A stretch of DNA of 21,236 nucleotides from Oxalobacteraceae bacterium (GTDB lineage: Bacteria > Pseudomonadota > Gammaproteobacteria > Burkholderiales > Burkholderiaceae_D), in NCBI GenBank assembly GCA_003537575.1, contig DPRS01000049.1, positions 83,560 through 104,795 on the forward strand, read 5' to 3'. The notes under the pieces were generated by a model. It ran no database searches. It saw only the letters and a list, made by a program, of their open reading frames with translations, and was not told where the DNA came from. The position numbers and the translations under genes are program-made. This document shows positions 1-7,241 of the stretch, in pieces; position 1 is the stretch's first letter; each line of letters starts with the position of its first letter.

Positions 1-13
1 GCTTGTTGGCAGC

Positions 14-1204
14 TTATTGCCGCATGCCCTGTTCGACCAGCACCAGGAAACCACAGGCACGATCCTCTGCGTCGCGCATCAGCAACACGCGCATGGCGGC
101 CCGCATGCCGCCGGCCGTTGCTTCGAAAACCTGCGCGCCATCGGCGACGGCTGCTTTCACCACGATTGCCGGGAAATCAGGCCAGCCCGCCTGCTGCATC
201 GTTTCGCGCAGATCCGCTCCGAGGATTTTTTGGGGATCGAGCCGCAACACGTCTGACACACTCGGCGTCGCGTAGCAGATGCGATAGTCGATGTCGGCGG
301 TCAGTACGGCCGTGCCGGTTTTTGCGCGAAGAAGCGTTGCAAGTATCAATTTCTCGTCGACTTGCGGTTTGGCCTGGGCTTGGCCGCCGGACTTGGCATC
401 GGCAAGTGCCTTGAAAAAGGCAGCATAGCTTCCTTTCAGTCCGCGCACGACTTCATGATGCGTCAGCAAGCCGCTCACGGCGCCGTCATGGTCCACCACC
501 ACCAGCCGGCGGATTTGTTTGGCGGCCATCGACTTCACCGATTCATGCAGCAGGTCGCGCGGCTTGGCGGTGCAGACCGGGGCGTGCATCACTTCCCTCA
601 GCATCAGGGAATCCGAATTGGCGTGCTCGCTGCACAAGCGGACCACGTCACGCTCCGTCAATATCCCGATCGGGCGCCGCTGTTCATCGATAATCACCAC
701 GCAGCTCTGGTGCCGCTCAATCATCAGCCTGACCGCATCTGTAACCAGGGCGGCCTCGCCAAGCGTGCAGAATTCGCTGCTCATGACGCTACCAATGTCC
801 TTGAAGTTCATGAAGTACTCGATGCTGAAATCGCGCATCAGGTCGCCTTCGCTGGCCAGGCCCAGCACTTTTCCAGCCTCATCGGTGACACCCAGGTGCC
901 GTATGCCGCGACTGGCCATCTTTTGGTATGCGTCCAGGCATGGAGTCTCGGGACTGACGGAAAGTACCGGCGACTGCATCAGTTCGATGCAGCTCATTGT
1001 CTGAAAGTCGAGCCGGGAATTCACCGCGCGCACGATGTCGCGTTCGGTAATGATGCCGAGGATGGCGTTATCCTCGACCACCAGCACGGAGCTGATCGAC
1101 TTATCGCGCATCAGCATCAGGGCTTCCATCGCCGTTTGATCGGTGCTGACCTGGCACAAGGTGCGGCTCATGATCTGGGAAATTGGCTTTTGATTGTTTT
1201 CCAT
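14..1204 (-). CDS. CBS-domain quartet protein with C-terminal PAS-like domain
   Basis: Probably a cytoplasmic ligand-sensing regulator. The 396-residue protein holds four CBS repeats (roughly residues 7-62, 70-127, 138-195 and 205-260), recognisable by repeated units of the type 'GIITERDIVR', 'GLASEGDLMR', 'GILTERDVVR' and 'GLLTHHEVVR'. CBS pairs usually bind adenine nucleotides. After a linker, residues about 285-392 look like a PAS domain ('TGTAVLTADIDYRICYATPS', ending 'GFLVLVEQG'). No kinase, GGDEF or other output domain follows: the stop codon comes right after the PAS-like segment. There is no signal peptide or membrane segment. The ATG lies behind a weak AGAG. A sigma70-like promoter sits about 90 bases upstream of the start, so the gene is probably transcribed separately from the nucleosidase gene 207 bases upstream. 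CBS assignment is firm; PAS is likely; the biological role is unknown. Confidence 0.85.
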   Translation of the reverse strand: MENNQKPISQIMSRTLCQVSTDQTAMEALMLMRDKSISSVLVVEDNAILGIITERDIVRAVNSRLDFQTMSCIELMQSPVLSVSPETPCLDAYQKMASRGIRHLGVTDEAGKVLGLASEGDLMRDFSIEYFMNFKDIGSVMSSEFCTLGEAALVTDAVRLMIERHQSCVVIIDEQRRPIGILTERDVVRLCSEHANSDSLMLREVMHAPVCTAKPRDLLHESVKSMAAKQIRRLVVVDHDGAVSGLLTHHEVVRGLKGSYAAFFKALADAKSGGQAQAKPQVDEKLILATLLRAKTGTAVLTADIDYRICYATPSVSDVLRLDPQKILGADLRETMQQAGWPDFPAIVVKAAVADGAQVFEATAGGMRAAMRVLLMRDAEDRACGFLVLVEQGMRQ

Positions 1205-1300
1205 GGTGTTTCTCTACCCACTGCCGGATGTCTGTGTTGCGAAGGTGAATTTTGGTGAAGCAATCATCGATGCAGCACGCAAGGCGACCTGCATTGCATG

Positions 1301-1329
1301 ACTGTAGGGAGTTACTGAATCAGAGTCAA
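1301..1329 (-). promoter_or_regulatory. Sigma70-like promoter for the CBS-PAS gene
   Basis: On the minus strand, TTGACT (1324-1329, 5/6 to the -35 consensus) and TACAGT (1301-1306, 4/6 to the -10 consensus) are separated by exactly 17 bases. Transcription would begin near 1294 and give a 5' leader of about 90 bases before the ATG at 1204. Assigned by eye only. Confidence 0.5.
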
Positions 1330-1356
1330 ATCGTTTTCTTACCGGTTATTGCCATT

Positions 1357-1376
1357 TTTGCATGTCATTTGCATGT
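1357..1376. repeat. Tandem 9-base direct repeat upstream of the CBS-PAS promoter
   Basis: TTTGCATGT occurs at 1357-1365 and again at 1368-1376, so the copies are 11 bases apart, about one helical turn. On the minus strand they lie roughly 65-80 bases upstream of the predicted transcription start of the CBS-PAS gene, a usual place for an activator site. No regulator can be named. Confidence 0.4.
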
Positions 1377-1411
1377 TTCTCATGAAGGCCAGATTGCTGC
1401 GCTCATCACCG

Positions 1412-2023
1412 TTAGCCTGCATGAGAATCCTGCAGCGTCAGCGCAGCCGCCACATCGCTGAATACTTCAGCAAAGCTTGCCGCCGCCCGGTGGAGATTTT
1501 CATTCCAGTCATTATGGGCATTGTGGTCGCAACCGTCGGTAATGTACTTCACCGACAGGAACGGCAATCCTTCCAGATGACAGACCTTGGCCAGCGCATA
1601 TGCTTCCATGTCGAAAACATCGCCATGCATGACGCCGGCGCCGTTTTCGAAACTGTCGCCGGTGCCGCAGATCCCGGTGGGGAGGTTGCGCAAGCGCTTG
1701 GGCACCTCGAGCATGGCAGGCGTGTCTTCAAAGGGTGTTACACCGCGGGCGAAACCCAGCGGCGACAGATCCATGTCGCGCTGGACGAAGCGCGTGCATT
1801 CCACCAGCTCATGCGTTTTGAATACCGGACTGCCCGCCGTGCCGAAATTGATCACCGCACGTGGAAGCCCGCCCTGCAGCTTCGATTTCGCAAGTTCAAG
1901 GGTCAGGCAGTAGGCCGCATTGACCTTGCCGATGCCGGTATAGAGAACAGGAATGCTCCTCTCTTCGAAATGATGCTTCGTTTCGTCTCTTAGCGCCGCG
2001 ACGATCAATATATCTTTAGTCAT
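1412..2023 (-). CDS. MTA/SAH nucleosidase-like protein (nucleoside phosphorylase superfamily)
   Basis: Likely a cytoplasmic nucleosidase or phosphorylase of the PNP/UDP family, possibly acting on methylthioadenosine or S-adenosylhomocysteine. Visible family features are the N-terminal strand plus acidic residue ('ILIVAALRDET', where MTAN enzymes have a Glu that activates water), a Gly-rich 'INFGTAGSP' segment, the 'DMEAYALAKVC' motif carrying the ribose-binding Glu, and 'VKYITDGCDHNA' carrying the catalytic Asp region. At 203 residues it is shorter than E. coli MTAN (232). It begins 32 bases after the alkaline-phosphatase-like gene on the same strand, so the two are probably co-transcribed. 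The ribosome-binding site is weak (GGA close to the ATG). The superfamily is clear; the exact substrate is not, and other short phosphorylase-fold subfamilies remain possible. Confidence 0.8.
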   Translation of the reverse strand: MTKDILIVAALRDETKHHFEERSIPVLYTGIGKVNAAYCLTLELAKSKLQGGLPRAVINFGTAGSPVFKTHELVECTRFVQRDMDLSPLGFARGVTPFEDTPAMLEVPKRLRNLPTGICGTGDSFENGAGVMHGDVFDMEAYALAKVCHLEGLPFLSVKYITDGCDHNAHNDWNENLHRAAASFAEVFSDVAAALTLQDSHAG

Positions 2024-2055
2024 TTTTTCCGGACAGGTTCAGCAAACGCCACAGC

Positions 2056-3339
2056 TTAAACTGCTTTTCGGGCGGCGTCATGCAATCTGACGCTGTGGCG
2101 AAGCCCGGACAGCGCACGCGCATCCTCCGGATAAACCGCCAGAGCTGCCGAATACATTATCATGGCGTCGGCATGGCGGCCATCGAGGCGGGCGCACTCG
2201 GCCAAGGCAAAGTGCTGCCTGAACCTTTGCTTATCCAGCATTTCCTGCTGGGACTTGCTCGGCCCCAGCCTTGGCATACCGCTGGCGGCGAGGCTTTCCA
2301 GGACGCGCCGGACCGCTGCAGACTGCCGCTCCGGCACCGTCGTGCCCAACGCCGGCACGGGTACCGTTTGCCGGTTTGCGAAGATACCGGCCGGCACCGT
2401 GCCGGACAGGTTTTCGGCAGTGAAGCCGAACAGGGCAAGCAGGCTTGGGGCAAGGTCATACAGGCTGGTATTCCGCGGCCACAAGACATCTTCCGCCACG
2501 CCGGGTCCGCAAGCAATCCAGAACGGCGCATCTTCAGTGCCGCCGGTGACGAAAAATGTGGCGCCCGGGCCGGCCAGTTCGCTCAGCCGGGACAGGAAGG
2601 CATCGAGCAGCCGCAGGAATCCCCACGCCGCACCTTTTCCCGGCGGCCTTGCGGCCGCGCTCGCAAAGGCGGTCCGCAACTGCGCGAGCGCCGGATAACG
2701 GACCGCACAGAAATCGACGCCCTCTTGCTCCAGAAGGTAAGTAGCCGCCGCATGCGCTGTACTGTTTTCAGCGAGGATCTTGGCGACGATTCTCGGTCTA
2801 GCCTGGTCTTGGTCGGGCACTTCATCGATCAAGAACGGCGCGATTTGCGCCGCTTCCAGATCTTCCGGATGCACCCTGAAATCCGCAAGCGCCGGAGCCA
2901 GGCGCAAGGGGGAAATAGCGCCCGGAGGAATCCCCCAGTCATCGAAATGCACGGCCCGTATCTCGCAAAAAGCATCACTGACGACGCCCCCTTGTTCCAG
3001 GACACCGAAATTCGTCGCCAGCATGTTGACGCTCGCGCAGCGCACGCCGGCGACGTCAAGATACTGCCAGAGTGCAGGCGCGCCTGGCTGGCATGCCGAA
3101 GCCAGATCAACGCCGAAGCCATCCGCGCGCGCCTCATGCCGTGTCAGCAATCCATTCGACTGCGGCGCGCGTCCGGTCGCAATGACCCCATCCATGAGCG
3201 GATGGGGCCCGATAGCTTTGCAGGCACCGGAAGCGCCGCTTTCAATCAGCTTCAGGAAGGCAGGCAACAGCGCGGTGGCGCGGTCCTGCATGAGACAGTG
3301 CCAGGGTACGCCCGGCAAATGCACCAGGACTGCTTTCAT
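2056..3339 (-). CDS. Alkaline-phosphatase-fold (type I phosphodiesterase-like) protein with TPR-like tail, probable pseudoenzyme
   Basis: The 427-residue protein follows the order of type I phosphodiesterase/AlkP proteins that carry a C-terminal TPR: an N-terminal strand, a 'VIATGRAPQSNGLL' segment (family 'SIATG.P..HGI'), 'APALWQYLDVAGVRCASVN', 'GGVVSDAF', the 'YDLAPSLLALFGF' segment near residue 295, and a TPR-like helix pair near 385-415 ('LAECARLDGRHADAMIMYSA'). The expected metal and nucleophile positions are altered: the first Asp is replaced in 'VHLPGVPW', the Thr/Ser nucleophile position reads Gly ('MDGVIATG'), the HGI His is Asn, and the SDHG segment reads 'FVTGGTEDAP'. It is therefore probably not a working hydrolase. 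Its ATG overlaps the stop of the upstream acetyltransferase gene by four bases (ATGA), so translation is coupled. It may bind a phosphoester or act as a partner protein; this is inference. Confidence 0.7.
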   Translation of the reverse strand: MKAVLVHLPGVPWHCLMQDRATALLPAFLKLIESGASGACKAIGPHPLMDGVIATGRAPQSNGLLTRHEARADGFGVDLASACQPGAPALWQYLDVAGVRCASVNMLATNFGVLEQGGVVSDAFCEIRAVHFDDWGIPPGAISPLRLAPALADFRVHPEDLEAAQIAPFLIDEVPDQDQARPRIVAKILAENSTAHAAATYLLEQEGVDFCAVRYPALAQLRTAFASAAARPPGKGAAWGFLRLLDAFLSRLSELAGPGATFFVTGGTEDAPFWIACGPGVAEDVLWPRNTSLYDLAPSLLALFGFTAENLSGTVPAGIFANRQTVPVPALGTTVPERQSAAVRRVLESLAASGMPRLGPSKSQQEMLDKQRFRQHFALAECARLDGRHADAMIMYSAALAVYPEDARALSGLRHSVRLHDAARKAV

Positions 3340-4250
3340 ACGCCTCCCTGCCGCGTCATGTCCTGCCGGCGCAAGGCAAGCTCGTACAGCGTTGCGGCAT
3401 CGACCGCTTTGGCGCCGACGCGGCGCATGACGGCCATCATCTTCAGGTTATCTTGATGAATTTGCGCGTATCCGCGGCGGATTCCATGCCGGGCGAGCTC
3501 CTGCAACACGGAATGGATGACATGGGTGAAGACCCAGGTATTGCGTTTTTCCGGCGCGATGAGCAGCGGATCGAAGGTCGTCACGCCGTCTTTTACCGCA
3601 GCGGCCCAGGCGCCGAGCAACTTGCCGTCAAGCCAGAACGCCCGGGAAAAGGAGTAATCCTTGCCGGGTGCGGAATATTCCCCCATGGCTTCCAGATGGC
3701 CGTGAGTCAGCGCGCCGAATGCGCTCTTGCATAACGAAGAAAGCGGATGCTTCCCCGCGCCTTCCGCGTAGGGCGTCGCCACGATCCCGCATGGAATCCG
3801 TCCGGCCGACTGCAGCATGTCGAGCTGCCGGCCAAAGATGCCCAATGCCGCATCGAGCAGGAATTCATGGCCGATGGTCATGCGGCGGGCATGAAAGCCG
3901 AAGCGCCGCATCAGCTTGTGCGCCGCATCCGATCGTGCCGGCTGCATATTGCGTAGCGCGGGTGCGCGCAGGCAGTCCGCCACCTCGATGACATGCGCAA
4001 GCAGTTGCGCGCCGATGCCGCGCCGGCGCCAGGCCTCCATCACATGCAGGGCGACCCGGAATGCGGGATCTTCCGTGCCGACCGGCGAGGACAGCAGTGC
4101 CATGCCCAGCAGGTCGTGGGGCGCCTCGGCAGAAAATGCGGCATACAGCGCAGGCAAGACCCTGGCATCCCGCGCTTCGGGAAAGAGATAAGGCACGAGC
4201 TCGCCATGGCTGCGCGTGACTTCTTCCACCTTCACCCTGTACCGTTCCAT
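3336..4250 (-). CDS. Tandem GNAT-family N-acetyltransferase
   Basis: Probably an acyl-CoA-dependent acetyltransferase of unknown acceptor, cytoplasmic. The 304 residues appear to hold two GNAT folds. The N-terminal one (about 1-150) has the acetyl-CoA loop 'VMEAWRRRGIGAQLLAHV', matching the R/Q-x-x-G-x-G/A motif, followed by 'AHKLMRRFGF', the usual GNAT beta-bulge region. The C-terminal half (about 185-295) has GNAT-like 'FWLDGKLLGAWAA' and 'QDNLKMMAVMRRVGA' but lacks a clear acetyl-CoA loop, so it may be non-catalytic. The ATG follows GAGG at a five-base spacing. The ribosome-binding site lies just past the terminator of the PEP-CTERM gene, and the stop codon overlaps the start of the alkaline-phosphatase-like gene. 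The pairing suggests a shared task, perhaps on an envelope or polysaccharide precursor, but that is not shown. Confidence 0.75.
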   Translation of the reverse strand: MERYRVKVEEVTRSHGELVPYLFPEARDARVLPALYAAFSAEAPHDLLGMALLSSPVGTEDPAFRVALHVMEAWRRRGIGAQLLAHVIEVADCLRAPALRNMQPARSDAAHKLMRRFGFHARRMTIGHEFLLDAALGIFGRQLDMLQSAGRIPCGIVATPYAEGAGKHPLSSLCKSAFGALTHGHLEAMGEYSAPGKDYSFSRAFWLDGKLLGAWAAAVKDGVTTFDPLLIAPEKRNTWVFTHVIHSVLQELARHGIRRGYAQIHQDNLKMMAVMRRVGAKAVDAATLYELALRRQDMTRQGGV

Positions 4251-4260
4251 GCCGCCTCAT

Positions 4261-4288
4261 AAAAAAACAAAGGAGCCCGTAAGCTCCT
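4261..4288 (-). terminator. Rho-independent terminator of the PEP-CTERM gene
   Basis: Read on the minus strand, AGGAGC (4283-4288) pairs with GCTCCT (4271-4276) around a six-base loop and is followed by a TTGTTTTTTT tract (4270-4261). It starts 27 bases past the PEP-CTERM stop codon and just ahead of the acetyltransferase start, so it separates the sigma54-driven gene from the downstream operon, apart from possible read-through. Confidence 0.85.
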
Positions 4289-4315
4289 CTGCATGATAAC
4301 CGCCCTGGCCCCGCC

Positions 4316-5011
4316 CTAGGCAGACTGTTTGCGGCGGCGACGCATCATGGCAACTCCGGCCGCACCGATCGCCAGCAGGGCAAGCGGCGCCGGCTCGGGC
4401 ACTTCGGCGGGGGCGCAACTGGAAGCTGTTTGTCCAGCCGCAATGCCGGTATTGGCGCAGGACTCGAAGGCAACTTCGCGGATCAGGGCACTGCCGGATG
4501 CAGACATGCTGATATTGGCCCAGCCGAAAAACTGGTCCGTACCGTCGACCAGTGCAAACCCGAGATAGCCGTTTATCGCGCTCCACCCCTGATTCCAGCT
4601 TCCGGCATACGAAGTGTAAGATCCGCCCGGGCTGCAACTCCATCTGCCGCAACTGCCGCTCCACCAATTGTAATCATAATCCGCAAGGTGGTTCGAGTAA
4701 GAGAACGAATCGACGGCATCAATCATGTCGCCGGATGCCAGCGGGCCGCCGTTGGTGACCATGGCGCCACCCCGTCCGGCTGCATACAGGTCGCTATAGG
4801 CGCCGTAGTAATGCGAGTAGTAGCTATACGAAAATTGCAGGTCATTGACGCTGTCGCCATTGACGTCAATAGTCAGCGGGATGCCATTTGGGGTGTACTG
4901 GTTCAGGCTGAGATGAATGATCGATGCGCTGGCTGGCGTGCTGACAGCCATGGCGGTGCCGAGCAGCGCTGCTGCCTTGAGCGGGAAAGAATAGCGGATC
5001 TGGTTTGACAT
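4316..5011 (-). CDS. Secreted PEP-CTERM sorting-domain protein
   Basis: A 231-residue exported protein. An N-terminal signal peptide ('LKAAALLGTAMAVSTPASAS', cleavage after about residue 30) is followed by a Tyr/Ser/Gly/Asn-rich body with an acidic 'DVNGDSVNDLQF' segment resembling calcium-binding loops, then 'FFGWANISMSASGSALIREV' and 'GIAAGQTA', which recur in this protein class. The C-terminus is a textbook PEP-CTERM signal: 'VPEPAPLALLAIGAAGVAMM' followed by an Arg cluster. Such proteins are processed by exosortase and delivered to the cell surface or exopolysaccharide matrix; no exosortase gene is in the window. I place the start at the ATG at 5011 rather than a TTG at 5041 because GGGGG lies just upstream and the sigma54 promoter would start transcription near 5043. 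Its specific function is unknown; a surface or biofilm-matrix role is likely. Confidence 0.88.
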   Translation of the reverse strand: MSNQIRYSFPLKAAALLGTAMAVSTPASASIIHLSLNQYTPNGIPLTIDVNGDSVNDLQFSYSYYSHYYGAYSDLYAAGRGGAMVTNGGPLASGDMIDAVDSFSYSNHLADYDYNWWSGSCGRWSCSPGGSYTSYAGSWNQGWSAINGYLGFALVDGTDQFFGWANISMSASGSALIREVAFESCANTGIAAGQTASSCAPAEVPEPAPLALLAIGAAGVAMMRRRRKQSA

Positions 5012-5543
5012 GAAGCCCCCGGTTGAATTAATGACGCGCAATATTTCATGAAAGCAACAAATATGCCAAAAATAAAATATTGTTGCAGATCAACCAGTTA
5101 GCTTTCCACCCCATGAATAAAGCGAAGGCAGTGTAAAAATTCTCGACATTTCTGCGACCTCGTCGTCCGCCCAACCAGATGACCGGCGAAGCATGGCTGC
5201 GCATTTCGCTGTCAATATTCCAGGACCGTGTGAATGGGCGAGATATCCCGATCCTGTATCGTTTCAAAACGCGCTTCTCTAGCGGGGTCCGGCACAGGCA
5301 TGCAACATCAACGCAATACGGAAGAGCACAAGGCTGCCATTTCGGCGATTTTATGAGTGTTTACCAGCCAATCCCCAAGCGCAATGCCGAAAGTACCGCC
5401 ATACCGGCAATGAAAGGCAGCCAGGGATTGCGCTATAGCAGCGCGCAGGCCATCGATGACTGCGCCTGGAGGAAAGTCGAGTCATTAATATTTTCTCAAT
5501 CCTCATTTATCATGCAGCTTTCCATGCATCGAAGGCTCACGCC
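5012..5543. other. Intergenic region between the PEP-CTERM and MFS genes
   Basis: This stretch of 532 bases holds the sigma54 promoter near its left end and no convincing gene; short open frames on both strands lack a recognisable fold or a good ribosome-binding site. AGCGCAAT (5379-5386) is complementary to ATTGCGCT (5427-5434), and TGCCG (5385-5389) to CGGCA (5405-5409), so a nested stem could form about 110 bases before the MFS start. I could not assign a function to it. Confidence 0.5.
5053..5068 (-). promoter_or_regulatory. Sigma54 (RpoN) -24/-12 promoter for the PEP-CTERM gene
   Basis: The minus strand reads TGGCATATTTGTTGCT, which fits the sigma54 consensus TGGCAC-N5-TTGC with one mismatch (T for C at the sixth base) and the exact GG-to-GC spacing. 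The predicted transcription start is near 5043, giving a leader of about 30 bases to the ATG at 5011. PEP-CTERM genes in several proteobacteria are known to be controlled by RpoN with the PrsK/PrsR two-component pair, which agrees with this site. Confidence 0.75.
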
Positions 5544-6731
5544 GTGCCCACAGCTTCCGTCAAAACCGTCCTGCCCCTTTCCCTGCTGACCGGCGTCAGC
5601 GTGCTGTCCATGGATTTTTATCTGCCGGCGGTGCCGAACCTGCAGGCATCCTTCGGCATCGACGTGACGCTGGCGCAAGCCACCATCACCCTGTTCCTGG
5701 CCGGGCTGGCGGCCTCGCAATTGCTGTGGGCCGAACTTCTGACGCGGATCGGACCGCGCAGATCAGTGCAGATCGGCATCTGGCTGCTGGTGGCGACCAA
5801 CGTCGCTTGCGCCCTGGCCACGACAATTCAGGTCTTGCTGGTGATGCGGCTGATCCAGGGCTTCGCAGCCGGCGCCGCGATGGTGGTCGCCCCGAGCGTG
5901 GTGCGCGCCACGCTGCCGGACGAGCATGCGGTGCGCGGCATCGCCATGATCAGCATGGTGGAAGCGATCATCCCGGCGGCCGGACCGGTGCTTGGCGCGG
6001 CATTGCTGGGCTATGCCGACTGGCGCGGTACCTTCTGGGTGCTGGGCGCGTTGACGCTGCTGGCGTTGCCGCTGGTGCTGCGCGTGACGCCGCGCGAATT
6101 GCCGGGACTGGACCGCACGGTGGACGCCACCTATGCCGCGGTCCTGGGCAAAAGCAAGTTCCGCCGGCTGGCCGTATCGCATGCCCTGAGCTTCGGCGCG
6201 CTGATCACCTTCGTCGCCAGCGCGCCGCAATTGATGGCCAATGCATTGGGGCTGGGCGCTTCGGCCTTTCCGGCGCTGCAGGTGCTGGGCGCGGCATCGT
6301 TCATCGTCGTGGCGAGCCAGGCAGGGCGCATCAGCAAGCGCCTGGGCGTGGCTGCCGCCATCCAGCTTGGCGCCTGCCTGCAAGCCGCGCTGTGCGCCGC
6401 GATGCTGGTGCTGAGCTTTTTCATTTCGTTGCCGTTTGCCGGCATTGCCGTATTCTGGTGTGCCTTCTGCGGCGGGCTGGCGGTGCGCGGCCCCGCCACA
6501 TTCACCGAAGTGCTGGCGCTGCCGCCGGCGCAAATGGGACGTGCGTCCGGCCTGCTGACACTGGCGGTGCTGGTTGTTGGCGCCTGCGGCACCCAGCTTG
6601 CCGCCCCCTTCATGGGCGGCAGCTCGGTGGCGCCGCTGCTGACTGTCATGCTGGCCGCCTGCCTGCTGAGCCTGGCTGCCGTGCTACCCTATCCACACAT
6701 GCGGGACCAGGCTGCAACGGTCGCGCCTTAA
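5544..6731 (+). CDS. MFS drug-resistance transporter, Bcr/CflA type
   Basis: A 395-residue inner-membrane transporter with about 12 hydrophobic segments, presumably a proton-driven exporter of small molecules. The N-terminus matches the Bcr/CflA subfamily ('LSMDFYLPAVPNLQASFGID', family 'STDMYLPALP'), followed by the 'LWAELLTRIGPRRSVQIG' loop, a variant of the MFS motif A between helices 2 and 3, and by 'MRLIQGFAAGAAMVVAPSVV' and 'GPVLGAALLGYADWRGTFWV', the family motif C/antiporter region. Translation starts at GTG with GAAGG eight bases upstream; nearby upstream ATGs are out of frame. The cytochrome c gene follows after 28 bases on the same strand. The substrate cannot be told from sequence. 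Confidence 0.88.
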   Translation: MPTASVKTVLPLSLLTGVSVLSMDFYLPAVPNLQASFGIDVTLAQATITLFLAGLAASQLLWAELLTRIGPRRSVQIGIWLLVATNVACALATTIQVLLVMRLIQGFAAGAAMVVAPSVVRATLPDEHAVRGIAMISMVEAIIPAAGPVLGAALLGYADWRGTFWVLGALTLLALPLVLRVTPRELPGLDRTVDATYAAVLGKSKFRRLAVSHALSFGALITFVASAPQLMANALGLGASAFPALQVLGAASFIVVASQAGRISKRLGVAAAIQLGACLQAALCAAMLVLSFFISLPFAGIAVFWCAFCGGLAVRGPATFTEVLALPPAQMGRASGLLTLAVLVVGACGTQLAAPFMGGSSVAPLLTVMLAACLLSLAAVLPYPHMRDQAATVAP

Positions 6732-6759
6732 GCTGAATCGCCCGATAATCAGACAAGAC

Positions 6760-7239
6760 ATGCGCAAAAGAACTTTAATCATCGGCATGGTGAGTGCTGC
6801 CCTGATCGGGATTGCTGCGCTGGCATATTTCGTCAGCGACAGAGATGACGCCACCTCCGGATTCATCAGCCCGGCCAACCGGGAGCTCGTCGCGAAGGGC
6901 AAGGTAATTTACGCCAGCCATTGCGCGTCCTGCCATGGCGCCAACCTGGAAGGACAAGCGAATTGGCGGCAGCGGCTGCCGAACGGCCGCTTGCCGGCGC
7001 CGCCGCACGACGAAACCGGACACACCTGGCATCATCCGGACGCCGTGCTCATCGACATCACGGAAAATGGCCTGGTGCCGGAGAAGACCGCGCCCAAGGG
7101 TTATGAAAGCGATATGCCGGCATTCGGCAAAGTGCTGTCAGACGAGGAGATTGTCGCCGTGCTGGCTTACATCAAGAGCACCTGGCCTGCCGAGGCCCTG
7201 GAGATGCAAAAAACCATGACCATGCAGCAGAATCCATAG
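6760..7239 (+). CDS. Membrane-anchored monohaem cytochrome c
   Basis: A 159-residue c-type cytochrome. An uncleaved signal anchor or signal peptide (about residues 5-24) is followed by the haem-attachment motif CASCH (55-59) in 'YASHCASCHGANLEGQ', and by a distal Met ligand in 'SDMPAFGKVLSDEEIVAVLA' (Met119). This is the usual class I cytochrome c order. The protein is expected on the periplasmic face of the inner membrane as an electron carrier. Its gene lies 28 bases after the MFS gene and two bases before the phosphoesterase gene, so the three are probably co-transcribed, though no shared pathway is evident. The particular oxidase or dehydrogenase partner is unknown. Confidence 0.88.
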   Translation: MRKRTLIIGMVSAALIGIAALAYFVSDRDDATSGFISPANRELVAKGKVIYASHCASCHGANLEGQANWRQRLPNGRLPAPPHDETGHTWHHPDAVLIDITENGLVPEKTAPKGYESDMPAFGKVLSDEEIVAVLAYIKSTWPAEALEMQKTMTMQQNP

Positions 7240-7241
7240 CC

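Noticed and set aside
2080..3456. A 458-codon plus-strand open frame over the AlkP-like gene
   Set aside because: Its translation is Arg/Gln/His-rich without family motifs, and the minus-strand frame has a family fold and translational coupling.
5179..5589. A 136-codon plus-strand open frame before the MFS gene
   Set aside because: No family resemblance, no good ribosome-binding site, and it runs into the MFS start in another frame.
5726..6736. A 336-codon frame within the MFS gene, same strand
   Set aside because: Translation is Gly/Arg-rich and lacks membrane segments; it is a frame shadow of the transporter.
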